The notes under the pieces: generated by a model
What the model saw: the letters and a program-made list of their open reading frames with translations, nothing else
Told to the model about the DNA's origin: nothing
Databases searched by the model: none
Part shown: in pieces, positions 1-6,272 of the stretch
How the letters are laid out: each line of letters opens with the position of its first letter
How positions within the stretch are numbered: the stretch's first letter is position 1
Assembly (NCBI GenBank): GCA_943329505.2
Contig: CALQED020000027.1
Location: 1 to 10,265 of the forward strand
Length of the DNA: 10,265 nucleotides
Reading direction: 5' to 3'
From: Polynucleobacter meluiroseus
Lineage (GTDB): Bacteria; Pseudomonadota; Gammaproteobacteria; Burkholderiales; Burkholderiaceae
Translations under genes and position numbers: made by a program

Positions 1-479
1 GAGCCAGCAAAATCATGAAACTCTTCGCCTGTAAGGCCTTTAATCCACGCCTGAATACCGTAGTGTTGATTCCAAGCAATTCCTTCAAAGAAGGGGTAAA
101 CAAATCCAACTAGCACAAATGTTGCAATCAGCTGAGGATTAAACTTAGCGCGCTCGGCAATACCACCTGAAATAATGGCTGGAATTGCAGCAGCAAAAGT
201 TAACAAGAAGAAAAATTTTACTAATTCATAACCATTCTTCTCCGCCAACAATTCAGCGCCAGAAAAAAAGTTCACGCCATAGGCAATGCTGTAGCCAATA
301 AAAAAATATGCAATCGTCGAAACAGCAAAGTCGACCAAAATTTTTACCAAGGCATTTACCTGGTTTTTCTTGCGAACAGTTCCAAGCTCTAAGAATGCAA
401 AGCCTGCATGCATGGCAAGAACCATGATTGCCCCAAGCAAAATAAATAAAACATCACTACCTGTTTTTAAAATTTCCAT
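1..479 (-). CDS. amt: Ammonium transporter (Amt family), N-terminal part only
   Basis: This is the first 159 codons of a leftward gene that leaves the window at base 1. The product is an inner-membrane channel of the Amt/MEP/Rh family that takes up ammonium. Hydrophobic segments lie at roughly residues 10-30, 45-70, 88-105 and 115-133. The sequence ends in HDFAGS, where D156 matches the conserved Asp of the family signature (D160 in E. coli AmtB). The segment AGFAFLELGTVRKKN near residues 25-39 is of the FLE type found in one Amt branch, not the FYGG type of E. coli AmtB, and there is no cleavable signal peptide. The ATG at 479 is supported by AAGGGGA about seven bases upstream. A PII (glnK) partner gene is not visible in the window. 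The family call is firm; transport has not been shown for this protein. Confidence 0.93.
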   Translation of the reverse strand, partial: MEILKTGSDVLFILLGAIMVLAMHAGFAFLELGTVRKKNQVNALVKILVDFAVSTIAYFFIGYSIAYGVNFFSGAELLAEKNGYELVKFFFLLTFAAAIPAIISGGIAERAKFNPQLIATFVLVGFVYPFFEGIAWNQHYGIQAWIKGLTGEEFHDFAG

Positions 480-534
480 GTGATTTTCCCCTTCTATTTT
501 TTGCATCATTATGGGGATAATAAAAATCTAAATA

Positions 535-560
535 GGTGCAAATTGCACTTATTTAGTGCA
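535..560. promoter_or_regulatory. NtrC-like operator dyad between amt and the Rap1a/Tai-like gene
   Basis: Bases 544-560 read TGCACTTATTTAGTGCA, a perfect inverted repeat with 6-base arms and a 5-base centre. It fits the NtrC operator pattern TGCACC-N5-GGTGCA except for one symmetric change in each arm. A further half-site, GGTGCA, lies at 535-540, so three TGCA-containing half-sites fall within 26 bases. The dyad begins 65 bp before the amt start codon, as expected for a nitrogen-controlled promoter, and ends 55 bp before the start of the rightward gene at 616. I could not find a sigma-54 -24/-12 element (GG-N10-GC) downstream of it on either strand. NtrC is therefore an inference and another dyad-binding regulator is possible. 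Confidence 0.5.
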
Positions 561-615
561 TAAATTAGAGATCTTATGGTTTATGATGATTTCACATACA
601 CCTAAGGGAGAACCC

Positions 616-984
616 ATGAAGAAAGTCCTGGTAGTTTTAGCTGCTTTTGCGGCATTTTCTGGCCTAACGCAGGCCCAACCAAATGCTAATGTTAAGGTGC
701 TGAGCACTCAAGAGCTTGTTAATGTCTGCAAGTTGCCCGCAAGTCCAGAATCCCGTAGCTTCTGCATTGGCTACTCCACAGCAATTTATGACACTTATCT
801 TGCTACCCGTCATCCGCAACGTGCAAAACCCTTTATTTGTGTAAAACAACCAGCCCCATCACGCGATGAAGTGATTGCTGATTTTGTGAAATTCGGACAA
901 GAGAATCCACAAGCTGCTGACAAACCAGCATCAGGTGTCTTCTTAGGCTTCTTAGCCTCACGCTTTCCTTGCGCCAGAAAATAA
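616..984 (+). CDS. Secreted four-cysteine protein, Rap1a/Tai immunity-like family
   Basis: The product is a 122-residue exported protein. Residues 1-20 form a clear signal peptide: Lys-Lys start, hydrophobic core, likely cleavage after TQA at A20. The mature part has four cysteines (C38, C50, C75, C119) in the spacing of Rap1a/Tai-like proteins, with FCIGY at 49-53, an FIC segment at 73-75 and a closing FPC at 117-119. Named members neutralise type VI secretion effectors in the periplasm and are disulfide-stabilised, but many family members occur without any secretion system. No effector or T6SS gene is visible here, so the role is unknown. The start at 616 is chosen over an in-frame ATG at 556 because AAGGGAG lies five bases upstream and the signal peptide begins at once. 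It probably shares a transcript with the lipoprotein gene 47 bp downstream. Confidence 0.8.
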   Translation: MKKVLVVLAAFAAFSGLTQAQPNANVKVLSTQELVNVCKLPASPESRSFCIGYSTAIYDTYLATRHPQRAKPFICVKQPAPSRDEVIADFVKFGQENPQAADKPASGVFLGFLASRFPCARK

Positions 985-1031
985 TTCGAACAATCTCGTC
1001 AATTCAAAATTAATTTAAAGGATCAATTGAT

Positions 1032-1319
1032 ATGAAAAAAATTATCGCGATTACTGCAGTAGCAATTGCAATTACTGGTTGTTCCAATATGAGCAATACC
1101 GAACAACGTACATTATCAGGCGCTAGCATTGGTGCAGCAGCTGGTGCTGTTGGTACTGCTATTTTCCACGGCAACCCCATCTGGGGTGCAGTAGGTGGTG
1201 CTGCAGTAGGCGCAGCATCTGGTTATGTATACGATGCTTATAAGAAAGAACAGGCCTCTGAATACAACTCAGGCTACAACGCTGGCAAAAATAATAAGCC
1301 CGCCAATGCTCCTAACTAA
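1032..1319 (+). CDS. Small glycine-zipper lipoprotein
   Basis: The product is a 95-residue predicted lipoprotein. The signal sequence ends in the lipobox I-T-G-C with the lipidated cysteine at C17; serine at +2 favours the outer membrane. Residues 30-64 form an Ala/Gly-rich glycine zipper with GxxxG spacing (G30, G34, G38 and G52, G56, G60, G64), split by a short FHGNPIW link, so a membrane-inserted helical hairpin is likely. The tail from about residue 68 is polar, with Tyr, Lys and Asn, and probably faces the periplasm. Such small YMGG/glycine-zipper proteins are common in the proteobacterial envelope, and their exact roles are mostly unknown. AAAGGA lies nine bases before the ATG. Lnt, encoded later in the window, would be the enzyme that completes its acylation. 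Confidence 0.85.
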   Translation: MKKIIAITAVAIAITGCSNMSNTEQRTLSGASIGAAAGAVGTAIFHGNPIWGAVGGAAVGAASGYVYDAYKKEQASEYNSGYNAGKNNKPANAPN

Positions 1320-1352
1320 TTTAGTACTGTAGCTGTTTTACTCCATCAAATC

Positions 1353-1386
1353 ACCCAGCTTGGATTAATTTACAAGCTGGGTTTTT
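1353..1386 (+). terminator. Rho-independent terminator after the lipoprotein gene
   Basis: A perfect 10-bp inverted repeat, ACCCAGCTTG (1353-1362) and CAAGCTGGGT (1373-1382), encloses a 10-base loop and runs into five Ts (1382-1386). It sits 33 bases after the lipoprotein stop codon and is oriented to end rightward transcription. The convergent osmC-family gene ends inside it: its TAA is in the loop and its last codons form one arm. On the leftward strand the hairpin has no clean U run, so it should act mainly on the rightward unit, although it may also mark the 3' end of the leftward mRNA. Confidence 0.85.
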
Positions 1387-1754
1387 ATTTGGATCTCTCC
1401 TACCAATGCCTTATGAATAGGGCATTTATTGGCAATCTCCATTAAACGATCTTTTTCTTCTGCGCTCAAGTTACCGTGCAGCTGAATCTCACGATTAAAT
1501 GTTTCAACATCATTTAAGCGCTCGATATCTACGGTAACAATCGCATTCTCTAGATTGATTGACTTACGACCAGCGTACATTTTAAGCGTCATACTTGTAC
1601 AGGCAGCCAAGGCAGCACCTAAATACTCATGAGGAGTCGGTCCAGTACCATTCCCACCGCTAGTAGGATAAGCATCAGATACAAAATGCAAATCGCCAGT
1701 ACTTAATTTTTGTTGCAGTGGGCCATCACCAAACTGTGACACGACTTTTCTCAT
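1365..1754 (-). CDS. OsmC-family thiol protein
   Basis: The product is a 129-residue cytoplasmic protein of the OsmC/Ohr superfamily (PF02566), whose characterised members reduce organic hydroperoxides with a cysteine pair. Both cysteines are present: C52 in AACTSMTLK at the start of the central helix and C111 in NKCPIHKAL. A TPHEYLGAALA segment with E43 precedes the first. The form resembles the general OsmC/YhfA-like group more than strict Ohr, so the substrate is open. Two adjacent ATGs exist, at 1757 and 1754. The AGGAG at 1760-1764 is only two bases from the first and five from the second, so I prefer 1754. The gene follows the rhodanese gene after 35 bp and probably shares its mRNA. Its 3' end overlaps the facing terminator. 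Confidence 0.9.
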   Translation of the reverse strand: MRKVVSQFGDGPLQQKLSTGDLHFVSDAYPTSGGNGTGPTPHEYLGAALAACTSMTLKMYAGRKSINLENAIVTVDIERLNDVETFNREIQLHGNLSAEEKDRLMEIANKCPIHKALVGEIQIKTQLVN

Positions 1755-1789
1755 CATTTCTCCTAATTTATTTTATAGCTTTAAAAAAC

Positions 1790-2200
1790 TTAACTTGTAT
1801 GTGCTTTACTAATTTTTTCAGCGGTAGGCAGACCTGCCTTCTTCCAAGAACTAAAGCCGCCCTCCAAATGACACACATTGGGCACGCCCATTCTTTGCAA
1901 GGTCTCAGTAGCTAGAGCTGAGCGCCAGGCAGATGCACAATACAAAACCAAGCGCTTGCCTTCTCCAAAAATAGGCTTGTAATAAGGGCTTTCAGGATCC
2001 ACCCAAAATTCCAACATTCCGCGCGGGGCGTTCAAGGCGTTAGGGATCATGCCATCACGCTCTAACTCGCGCACATCTCGAATATCCACAAATAAGGTAT
2101 TCGAATCTACTAGCAATGTTTGCGCTTGCGCCAAAGAAACTGTCTCAATTTGAGTCATTGCATGATCTATCAGCGCCTGATATCCAATCTTTAATTTCAC
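1790..2200 (-). CDS. Single-domain rhodanese-like sulfurtransferase
   Basis: The product is a 136-residue cytoplasmic protein with one rhodanese domain from about residue 20 to 128. The CH2A-like motif FVDIRDVRELERDGMIPNA lies at 37-55, the active-site loop CASAWRS begins at the catalytic C88, and the domain ends with the LEGGFSSW segment. Rhodaneses carry sulfane sulfur as a cysteine persulfide between donors and acceptors such as thiols or cyanide; the acceptor here is unknown. The loop has Ala where many homologues have Gly. No ATG fits. A GTG at 2200 has AGGAG (2207-2211) six bases upstream, while the in-frame TTG at 2203 is only three bases away, so GTG is preferred. It is the first gene of a leftward pair with the OsmC-family gene, which suggests shared thiol or persulfide chemistry. 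Confidence 0.9.
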   Translation of the reverse strand: MKLKIGYQALIDHAMTQIETVSLAQAQTLLVDSNTLFVDIRDVRELERDGMIPNALNAPRGMLEFWVDPESPYYKPIFGEGKRLVLYCASAWRSALATETLQRMGVPNVCHLEGGFSSWKKAGLPTAEKISKAHTS

Positions 2201-2258
2201 CAAAATCTCCTAAAAATACAATGTTCTTGATTGCTCCATCACCTGCTACCATTCTGCT

Positions 2259-3524
2259 ATGAACTTTACCCCCATAGAACTTGGCGCAAGTATTATTTTC
2301 GCAATTGCCGTACTCCATACCTTTTGCACGAGCTATTTTGAAGCACTTGCTAAAAAATCTCTCACCCATGCCGGACTGTGGCATCTTTTGGGTGAAGTAG
2401 AGATTGTCTTTGGCTTTTGGGCCGCGATTCTAGTGATCTTTATCTCTTGCATTGATGGTGTCAGTACTGCTAAAGCCTTTATGGATAAGCGTAACTTTAC
2501 AGAACCGCTATTTGTGTTTGCCATCATGATTGTGGCTGGTAGTAAACCGATTCTGTTTTTTTCCACTGAAATTTTGCACCTACTTGCCAAGGGATTGCAA
2601 TTTGCACTGCGGATTCGAAGTGCGCCTGCCCTCTATTTTTTGACTCTCGGCATCACACCATTGCTAGGATCCCTCATCACCGAGGCAGCTGCAATGACCT
2701 TAGCTGCTTTTTTATTACGTGATTTAGTCTATCGCCATAAATGCTCTAAGGCTCTTTTATTTGGTACCTTAGGTGTGCTCTTCGTGAACATCTCCATTGG
2801 TGGCACGCTCACCAATTTTGCCGCCCCACCAGTTCTTATGGTTGCATCAACCTGGGACTGGAGTTCAGCATTTATGTTTCGAAACTTTGGTATTGAGTCT
2901 TGCATTGCCATTTTCATTAACTCGCTTGGAGCAACCCTTTTATTTCATCGCGAACTCATTGATCCAGATAAAGAAATTCAACAGGAAAAAATTCCGCCGA
3001 CAGTAGTGTTCATGCATTTACTATTTTTATTTGGGATCGTGATGTTTGCCCATGATCCGATTATGTTTATGTGGGTGTTGCTGTTTTTCATTGGCTTTAC
3101 CATCGCCTATCCAAAACATCAAAGCCCACTTATACTGAAAGAGGCTTTATTAGTTGGCTTCTTTCTAGCAGGTCTAGTAGTGCTTGGCTCACTACAGGGA
3201 TGGTGGCTCCAGCCCACTCTCGGAATGATGAGTCCAACAGCAGTCTTTTATGGCAGTCTTGCACTGACTGCCATAACCGATAATGCAGCGCTTACCTATT
3301 TAGGATCTTTGGTCACTGGCACCACCTTAGACTTCAAACTTGCTTTGGTTGGAGGCGCTGTGGCTGGCGGAGGTCTCACCGTCATTGCTAACGCACCTAA
3401 TCCTGCAGGAGTTGCAATTTTGCGTAAGCACTTTCCAAATAACGCCGTCTCTGCTCTCTATCTTTTAATCGCTGCTATTCCTCCGACTTTGATAGCCATT
3501 TTGGCTTACCGCCTAACTAGATAA
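2259..3524 (+). CDS. Putative Na+/H+ antiporter, polytopic inner-membrane protein
   Basis: The product is a 421-residue protein with about ten to twelve hydrophobic segments. It matches my recollection of the putative Na+/H+ antiporter family (Pfam Na_H_antiport_3), with GLWHLLGEVEIVFGFWA near residues 39-55. Polar residues lie in conserved-looking intramembrane motifs: LITEAAA around E142, GGTLTNFAAPP around N186, ITDNAALT around D341/N342 and NAPNPAG starting at N378. The two-fold similarity of these motifs recalls the ion transporter (IT) superfamily that includes NhaD, ArsB and CitM, with discontinuous helices binding the ion. Ion and direction are not known for this branch. It is divergent from the rhodanese gene across a 58-bp gap. 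No clear Shine-Dalgarno precedes the ATG; a weak -10-like TACCAT at 2247-2252 would give a leaderless or very short leader mRNA. Confidence 0.85.
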   Translation: MNFTPIELGASIIFAIAVLHTFCTSYFEALAKKSLTHAGLWHLLGEVEIVFGFWAAILVIFISCIDGVSTAKAFMDKRNFTEPLFVFAIMIVAGSKPILFFSTEILHLLAKGLQFALRIRSAPALYFLTLGITPLLGSLITEAAAMTLAAFLLRDLVYRHKCSKALLFGTLGVLFVNISIGGTLTNFAAPPVLMVASTWDWSSAFMFRNFGIESCIAIFINSLGATLLFHRELIDPDKEIQQEKIPPTVVFMHLLFLFGIVMFAHDPIMFMWVLLFFIGFTIAYPKHQSPLILKEALLVGFFLAGLVVLGSLQGWWLQPTLGMMSPTAVFYGSLALTAITDNAALTYLGSLVTGTTLDFKLALVGGAVAGGGLTVIANAPNPAGVAILRKHFPNNAVSALYLLIAAIPPTLIAILAYRLTR

Positions 3525-3589
3525 GACCTAAAACGCTTATCGCAGTAAAATCAGAGCTTCGCCCCCAGCTACAAACCTGAGAACGGCAT

Positions 3590-4936
3590 ATGAAAAAACT
3601 GTATATCAAAACCTTTGGCTGCCAAATGAACGAGTATGACTCGGGCAAGATGGCCGATCTCCTCCATGCCAATGAAGGCATGGTCATGACAAATTCTCCT
3701 GAAGATGCAGATGTAGTCCTGCTGAATACCTGCTCGATTCGGGAAAAAGCTGAAGACAAAGTATTTTCTGATCTTGGTCGTTTACGTGAACTTAAAAAAA
3801 CAAAGCCTGATTTACTCATCGGTGTTGGCGGCTGTGTAGCCAGTCAAGAAGGTCAACAAATCGTAAGTCGAGCACCTTATGTTGATGTGGTGTTTGGCCC
3901 GCAAACTTTGCATCGCTTAAGTGACCTCATTGCACTACGTCGCAAGACAGGATTATCTCAAGTAGATATTTCTTTCCCAGAAATTGAAAAATTTGATCAT
4001 TTGCCTGCATCACGCCAAACCCGTGGCTCAGCTTATGTCTCCATCATGGAGGGGTGTTCAAAGTATTGTAGTTATTGCGTAGTTCCCTACACCCGCGGCG
4101 AAGAAGTCTCTAGGCCCTTTGATGATGTACTGACTGAAGTCGCTGGACTGGCTAGTAAAGGCGTTAAAGAAATTGTGCTACTTGGTCAAAACGTAAATGC
4201 CTATCTCGGTAAGATGGGTGGTACTGCAGAGATTGCCGACTTCGCTCTATTACTTGAATATATTGCAGAAATTCCGGGCGTAGAGCGCATACGTTTTACT
4301 ACAAGTCACCCCAAAGAATTTACACAACGCTTAATTGATGTGTACGCCAAATTACCACAGCTTGTCAGCCATCTTCATTTGCCAGTACAGCATGGCTCAG
4401 ACTCTATGCTATCGGCAATGAAACGTGGCTATACAGCACTGGAGTACAAAAGCATCATTCGTAAGATGCGCGCTGTTCGCCCCGACCTTACTTTATCGAG
4501 TGACTTTATTGTGGGCTTTCCTGGGGAAACAGATGCTGACTTTGAAAAGCTATTAAAGATGGTTCGGGAGCTTGAATTTGATAACAGCTTTTGCTTCATT
4601 TTTAGCCCACGGCCTGGAACTCCAGCAGCTAACTTGAGGGATGACACTCCCCATGCAGTCAAACTCAAGCGCCTTCAAACACTGCTTGCCATGATCGAAG
4701 GTCAAGCCAACCAGATTAGCCAAAAAATGTTGGGTGGCACTGAAAGAGTATTAATTGAGGGGCTGGCAAAGGACGGGGTTAATTTACAAGGTCGTGCAGA
4801 AAATAATCGAGTCATTCACTTCACTGCTCCTGACCAAGATATCGGCTCTTTAATTGGTCAAATGGTGGATATCCAAATTACTGAAGTCCTCAACTACACC
4901 CTCAGAGGTGAGTTAGTAGAAGCTCATGCCAACTGA
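3590..4936 (+). CDS. miaB: tRNA-2-methylthio-N6-dimethylallyladenosine synthase MiaB
   Basis: MiaB is a radical SAM methylthiotransferase that converts i6A37 to ms2i6A37 in tRNAs reading UNN codons. The protein is 448 residues, the usual length. The N-terminal UPF0004 domain carries the three cysteines of the auxiliary 4Fe-4S cluster: C11 (TFGCQMN), C48 (NTCSIRE) and C82 (GGCVA). The radical SAM cluster motif CSKYCSYC supplies C156, C160 and C163. The [13 protein letters not shown] segment and a C-terminal TRAM domain (about 375-445) follow. It starts 65 bp after the antiporter gene. A -10-like TAAAAT at 3546-3551 and GAGAACGG before the ATG suggest its own promoter and ribosome site. It overlaps the next gene by 11 bp and so likely leads a maturation operon. 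Confidence 0.97.
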   Translation: MKKLYIKTFGCQMNEYDSGKMADLLHANEGMVMTNSPEDADVVLLNTCSIREKAEDKVFSDLGRLRELKKTKPDLLIGVGGCVASQEGQQIVSRAPYVDVVFGPQTLHRLSDLIALRRKTGLSQVDISFPEIEKFDHLPASRQTRGSAYVSIMEGCSKYCSYCVVPYTRGEEVSRPFDDVLTEVAGLASKGVKEIVLLGQNVNAYLGKMGGTAEIADFALLLEYIAEIPGVERIRFTTSHPKEFTQRLIDVYAKLPQLVSHLHLPVQHGSDSMLSAMKRGYTALEYKSIIRKMRAVRPDLTLSSDFIVGFPGETDADFEKLLKMVRELEFDNSFCFIFSPRPGTPAANLRDDTPHAVKLKRLQTLLAMIEGQANQISQKMLGGTERVLIEGLAKDGVNLQGRAENNRVIHFTAPDQDIGSLIGQMVDIQITEVLNYTLRGELVEAHAN

Positions 4937-5390
4937 TCCTAGGCTCGTAGTCGATATCCAATGTGCTACGCCAGCCATTGAAATTGCCTTAGGAAAAGCA
5001 GTATCGTTCACACTCATAAAAAAATGGGTCAAGGCAAGTACTCGCGGTGGCGGACTGCTGACACTACGTTTTGTAAATATTACTGAAGGCAAAAAACTCA
5101 ATGGCGAGTTTCGTAAAAAAGATTATGCGACCAATGTTTTAACGTTTCCTTACGAACTTTCTAAAAGCAATGTTGTGGCAGATGTGATTTTTTGCTTACC
5201 CATTGTTCAGAGAGAAGCGAAAGAGCAGGGGAAATCTTTAGTAGCGCATTTAGCTCATTTGATTGTTCACGGCTGCCTGCATGCTCAGGGCTATGATCAT
5301 GAAGTAGACAAAGATGCTAAAAAAATGGAGGCACTAGAAGTCAAACTCCTGAAAAAAATGGGCTTTCCCAACCCTTATTTAGTCACCTAA
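4926..5390 (+). CDS. ybeY: Endoribonuclease YbeY, rRNA maturation factor
   Basis: YbeY is a zinc-dependent single-strand endoribonuclease involved in 16S rRNA 3' maturation and ribosome quality control. The 154-residue protein has the family metal site [11 protein letters not shown], giving H115, H119 and H125 as ligands. The conserved segment [16 protein letters not shown] at 62-77 includes R63, matching the functionally important Arg, followed by ADVIFC at 85-90. The length fits the family. The ATG lies inside the end of miaB (11-bp overlap in another frame) and has only a weak ribosome site, which points to translational coupling. In E. coli and many proteobacteria the PhoH-like ATPase gene ybeZ lies immediately upstream; it is absent here. 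Confidence 0.95.
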   Translation: MPTDPRLVVDIQCATPAIEIALGKAVSFTLIKKWVKASTRGGGLLTLRFVNITEGKKLNGEFRKKDYATNVLTFPYELSKSNVVADVIFCLPIVQREAKEQGKSLVAHLAHLIVHGCLHAQGYDHEVDKDAKKMEALEVKLLKKMGFPNPYLVT

Positions 5391-5392
5391 TT

Positions 5393-5421
5393 TTCACTCT
5401 GCCCTATTTCTAAGCTATTCT
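5393..5421 (+). promoter_or_regulatory. Possible sigma-70 promoter giving a leaderless corC transcript
   Basis: TTCACT (5393-5398) and TATTCT (5416-5421) are separated by 17 bases, and each agrees with the sigma-70 consensus at four of six positions. Six bases separate the -10 from the corC ATG at 5428, so transcription would start at or next to the start codon. No Shine-Dalgarno is visible before that ATG, which fits a leaderless message but could also reflect translation from read-through mRNA. Matches of this quality occur by chance. Confidence 0.3.
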
Positions 5422-5427
5422 TGCAAC

Positions 5428-6258
5428 ATGCCTGACCCCAAATCCCTGTTAGATCGTCTAGCTGATTTTTTATCACCTCAGCCAACCAGCCCTAGCGAAC
5501 GACGCCAAGAGCTTATTGAAACGCTTCGTGAGGCACAGACAGAAGGCCTGATCGATGCGGATGCGCTCTCCATGATTGAGGGCGTCTTTCAAGTGGGACG
5601 GTTATGTGCGCGAGATATTTTGGTGCCGCGGGCCCAAATTGACTGGATTGACATTAACCTCCCGCTACCTGAAATTATCAAGAGTGTGATTGCAGCTGCA
5701 CATTCTCGCTTCCCTGTTTTTGAAGGGTCGCGTGATAACGTGATTGGTATCTTGTTAGCCAAAGACTTATTACGCCATTCCACAGAAAAAGATTTTCAAG
5801 TCCGCGACTGGTTACGACCAGCAGTTTTTATTCCAGAATCTAAGCGCTTGAGCGTACTGTTGCGTGACTTTAAAGACAATCGCAATCATCTAGCAGTAGT
5901 AGTGGATGAATATAGTGGCATTGCAGGCATCATTACTATCGAAGATGTACTTGAACAAATTGTGGGCGATATTGAGGATGAGCATGATATCGATGAGGAA
6001 GCCGACAACATGATTTCTTTAGATAATGGTGACATCCGGGTTAAGGGCATTACTGAGCTCACGCAATTAAATGAAACATTAGGCACCCACTTTGCTGTTG
6101 AAGATATCGAAACGGTAGCGGGTCTAGTGATTCAGCATCTGGGTCGTGTTCCAAAGGTGGGTGAATTAATTGAAATCGATGGGATTGAATTCGAGGTGCA
6201 GCGCGCTGATCCCCGGCAAATTCATATCTTGCTAGCACGAGCAAAATCTAAAAAATAA
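5428..6258 (+). CDS. corC: CorC/YbeX-type CBS-domain protein
   Basis: The product is a 276-residue soluble protein with no DUF21 membrane domain, as in E. coli CorC/YbeX. Two CBS domains span roughly residues 60-185. The first begins with ARDILVPRAQID, and the second ends in VVVDEYSGIAGIITIEDVLE followed by the acidic VGDIEDEHD stretch. A CorC_HlyC transporter-associated domain fills about 195-270. CBS pairs in this family bind adenine nucleotides. E. coli YbeX has been linked to Mg2+/Co2+ efflux and to ribosome metabolism. The gene is placed in the conserved ybeY-corC-lnt order, 37 bp after ybeY and 14 bp before lnt. The ATG lacks a visible ribosome site. The protein has no membrane segment, so it is not itself a transporter. 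Confidence 0.93.
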   Translation: MPDPKSLLDRLADFLSPQPTSPSERRQELIETLREAQTEGLIDADALSMIEGVFQVGRLCARDILVPRAQIDWIDINLPLPEIIKSVIAAAHSRFPVFEGSRDNVIGILLAKDLLRHSTEKDFQVRDWLRPAVFIPESKRLSVLLRDFKDNRNHLAVVVDEYSGIAGIITIEDVLEQIVGDIEDEHDIDEEADNMISLDNGDIRVKGITELTQLNETLGTHFAVEDIETVAGLVIQHLGRVPKVGELIEIDGIEFEVQRADPRQIHILLARAKSKK

Positions 6259-6272
6259 GACTAGGGACTGGC

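Noticed and set aside
480..560. A sigma-54 -24/-12 promoter for amt.
   Set aside because: Read on the minus strand, the only GG is in the ribosome site just before the start codon; no GG-N10-GC spacing is present.
556..615. Possible 20-residue N-terminal extension of the Rap1a/Tai-like gene from the ATG at 559-561 region.
   Set aside because: A strong Shine-Dalgarno (AAGGGAG) and a complete signal peptide start at 616. The extension would bury the signal peptide and overlaps the operator dyad.
2145..2384. A 79-codon leftward open frame across the divergent gap.
   Set aside because: It overlaps both well-supported neighbours, has no recognisable domain, and the rhodanese and antiporter starts explain the region.
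3520..3541. Inverted repeat GATAAG / CTTATC at the end of the antiporter gene as a terminator.
   Set aside because: The stem is 6 bp and AT-rich with no following T run. It is probably chance, and read-through into miaB is possible.
3517..3819. A 100-codon leftward open frame antisense to the start of miaB.
   Set aside because: It is the shadow of a clear miaB gene, Ser/Arg-rich and without any recognisable feature.
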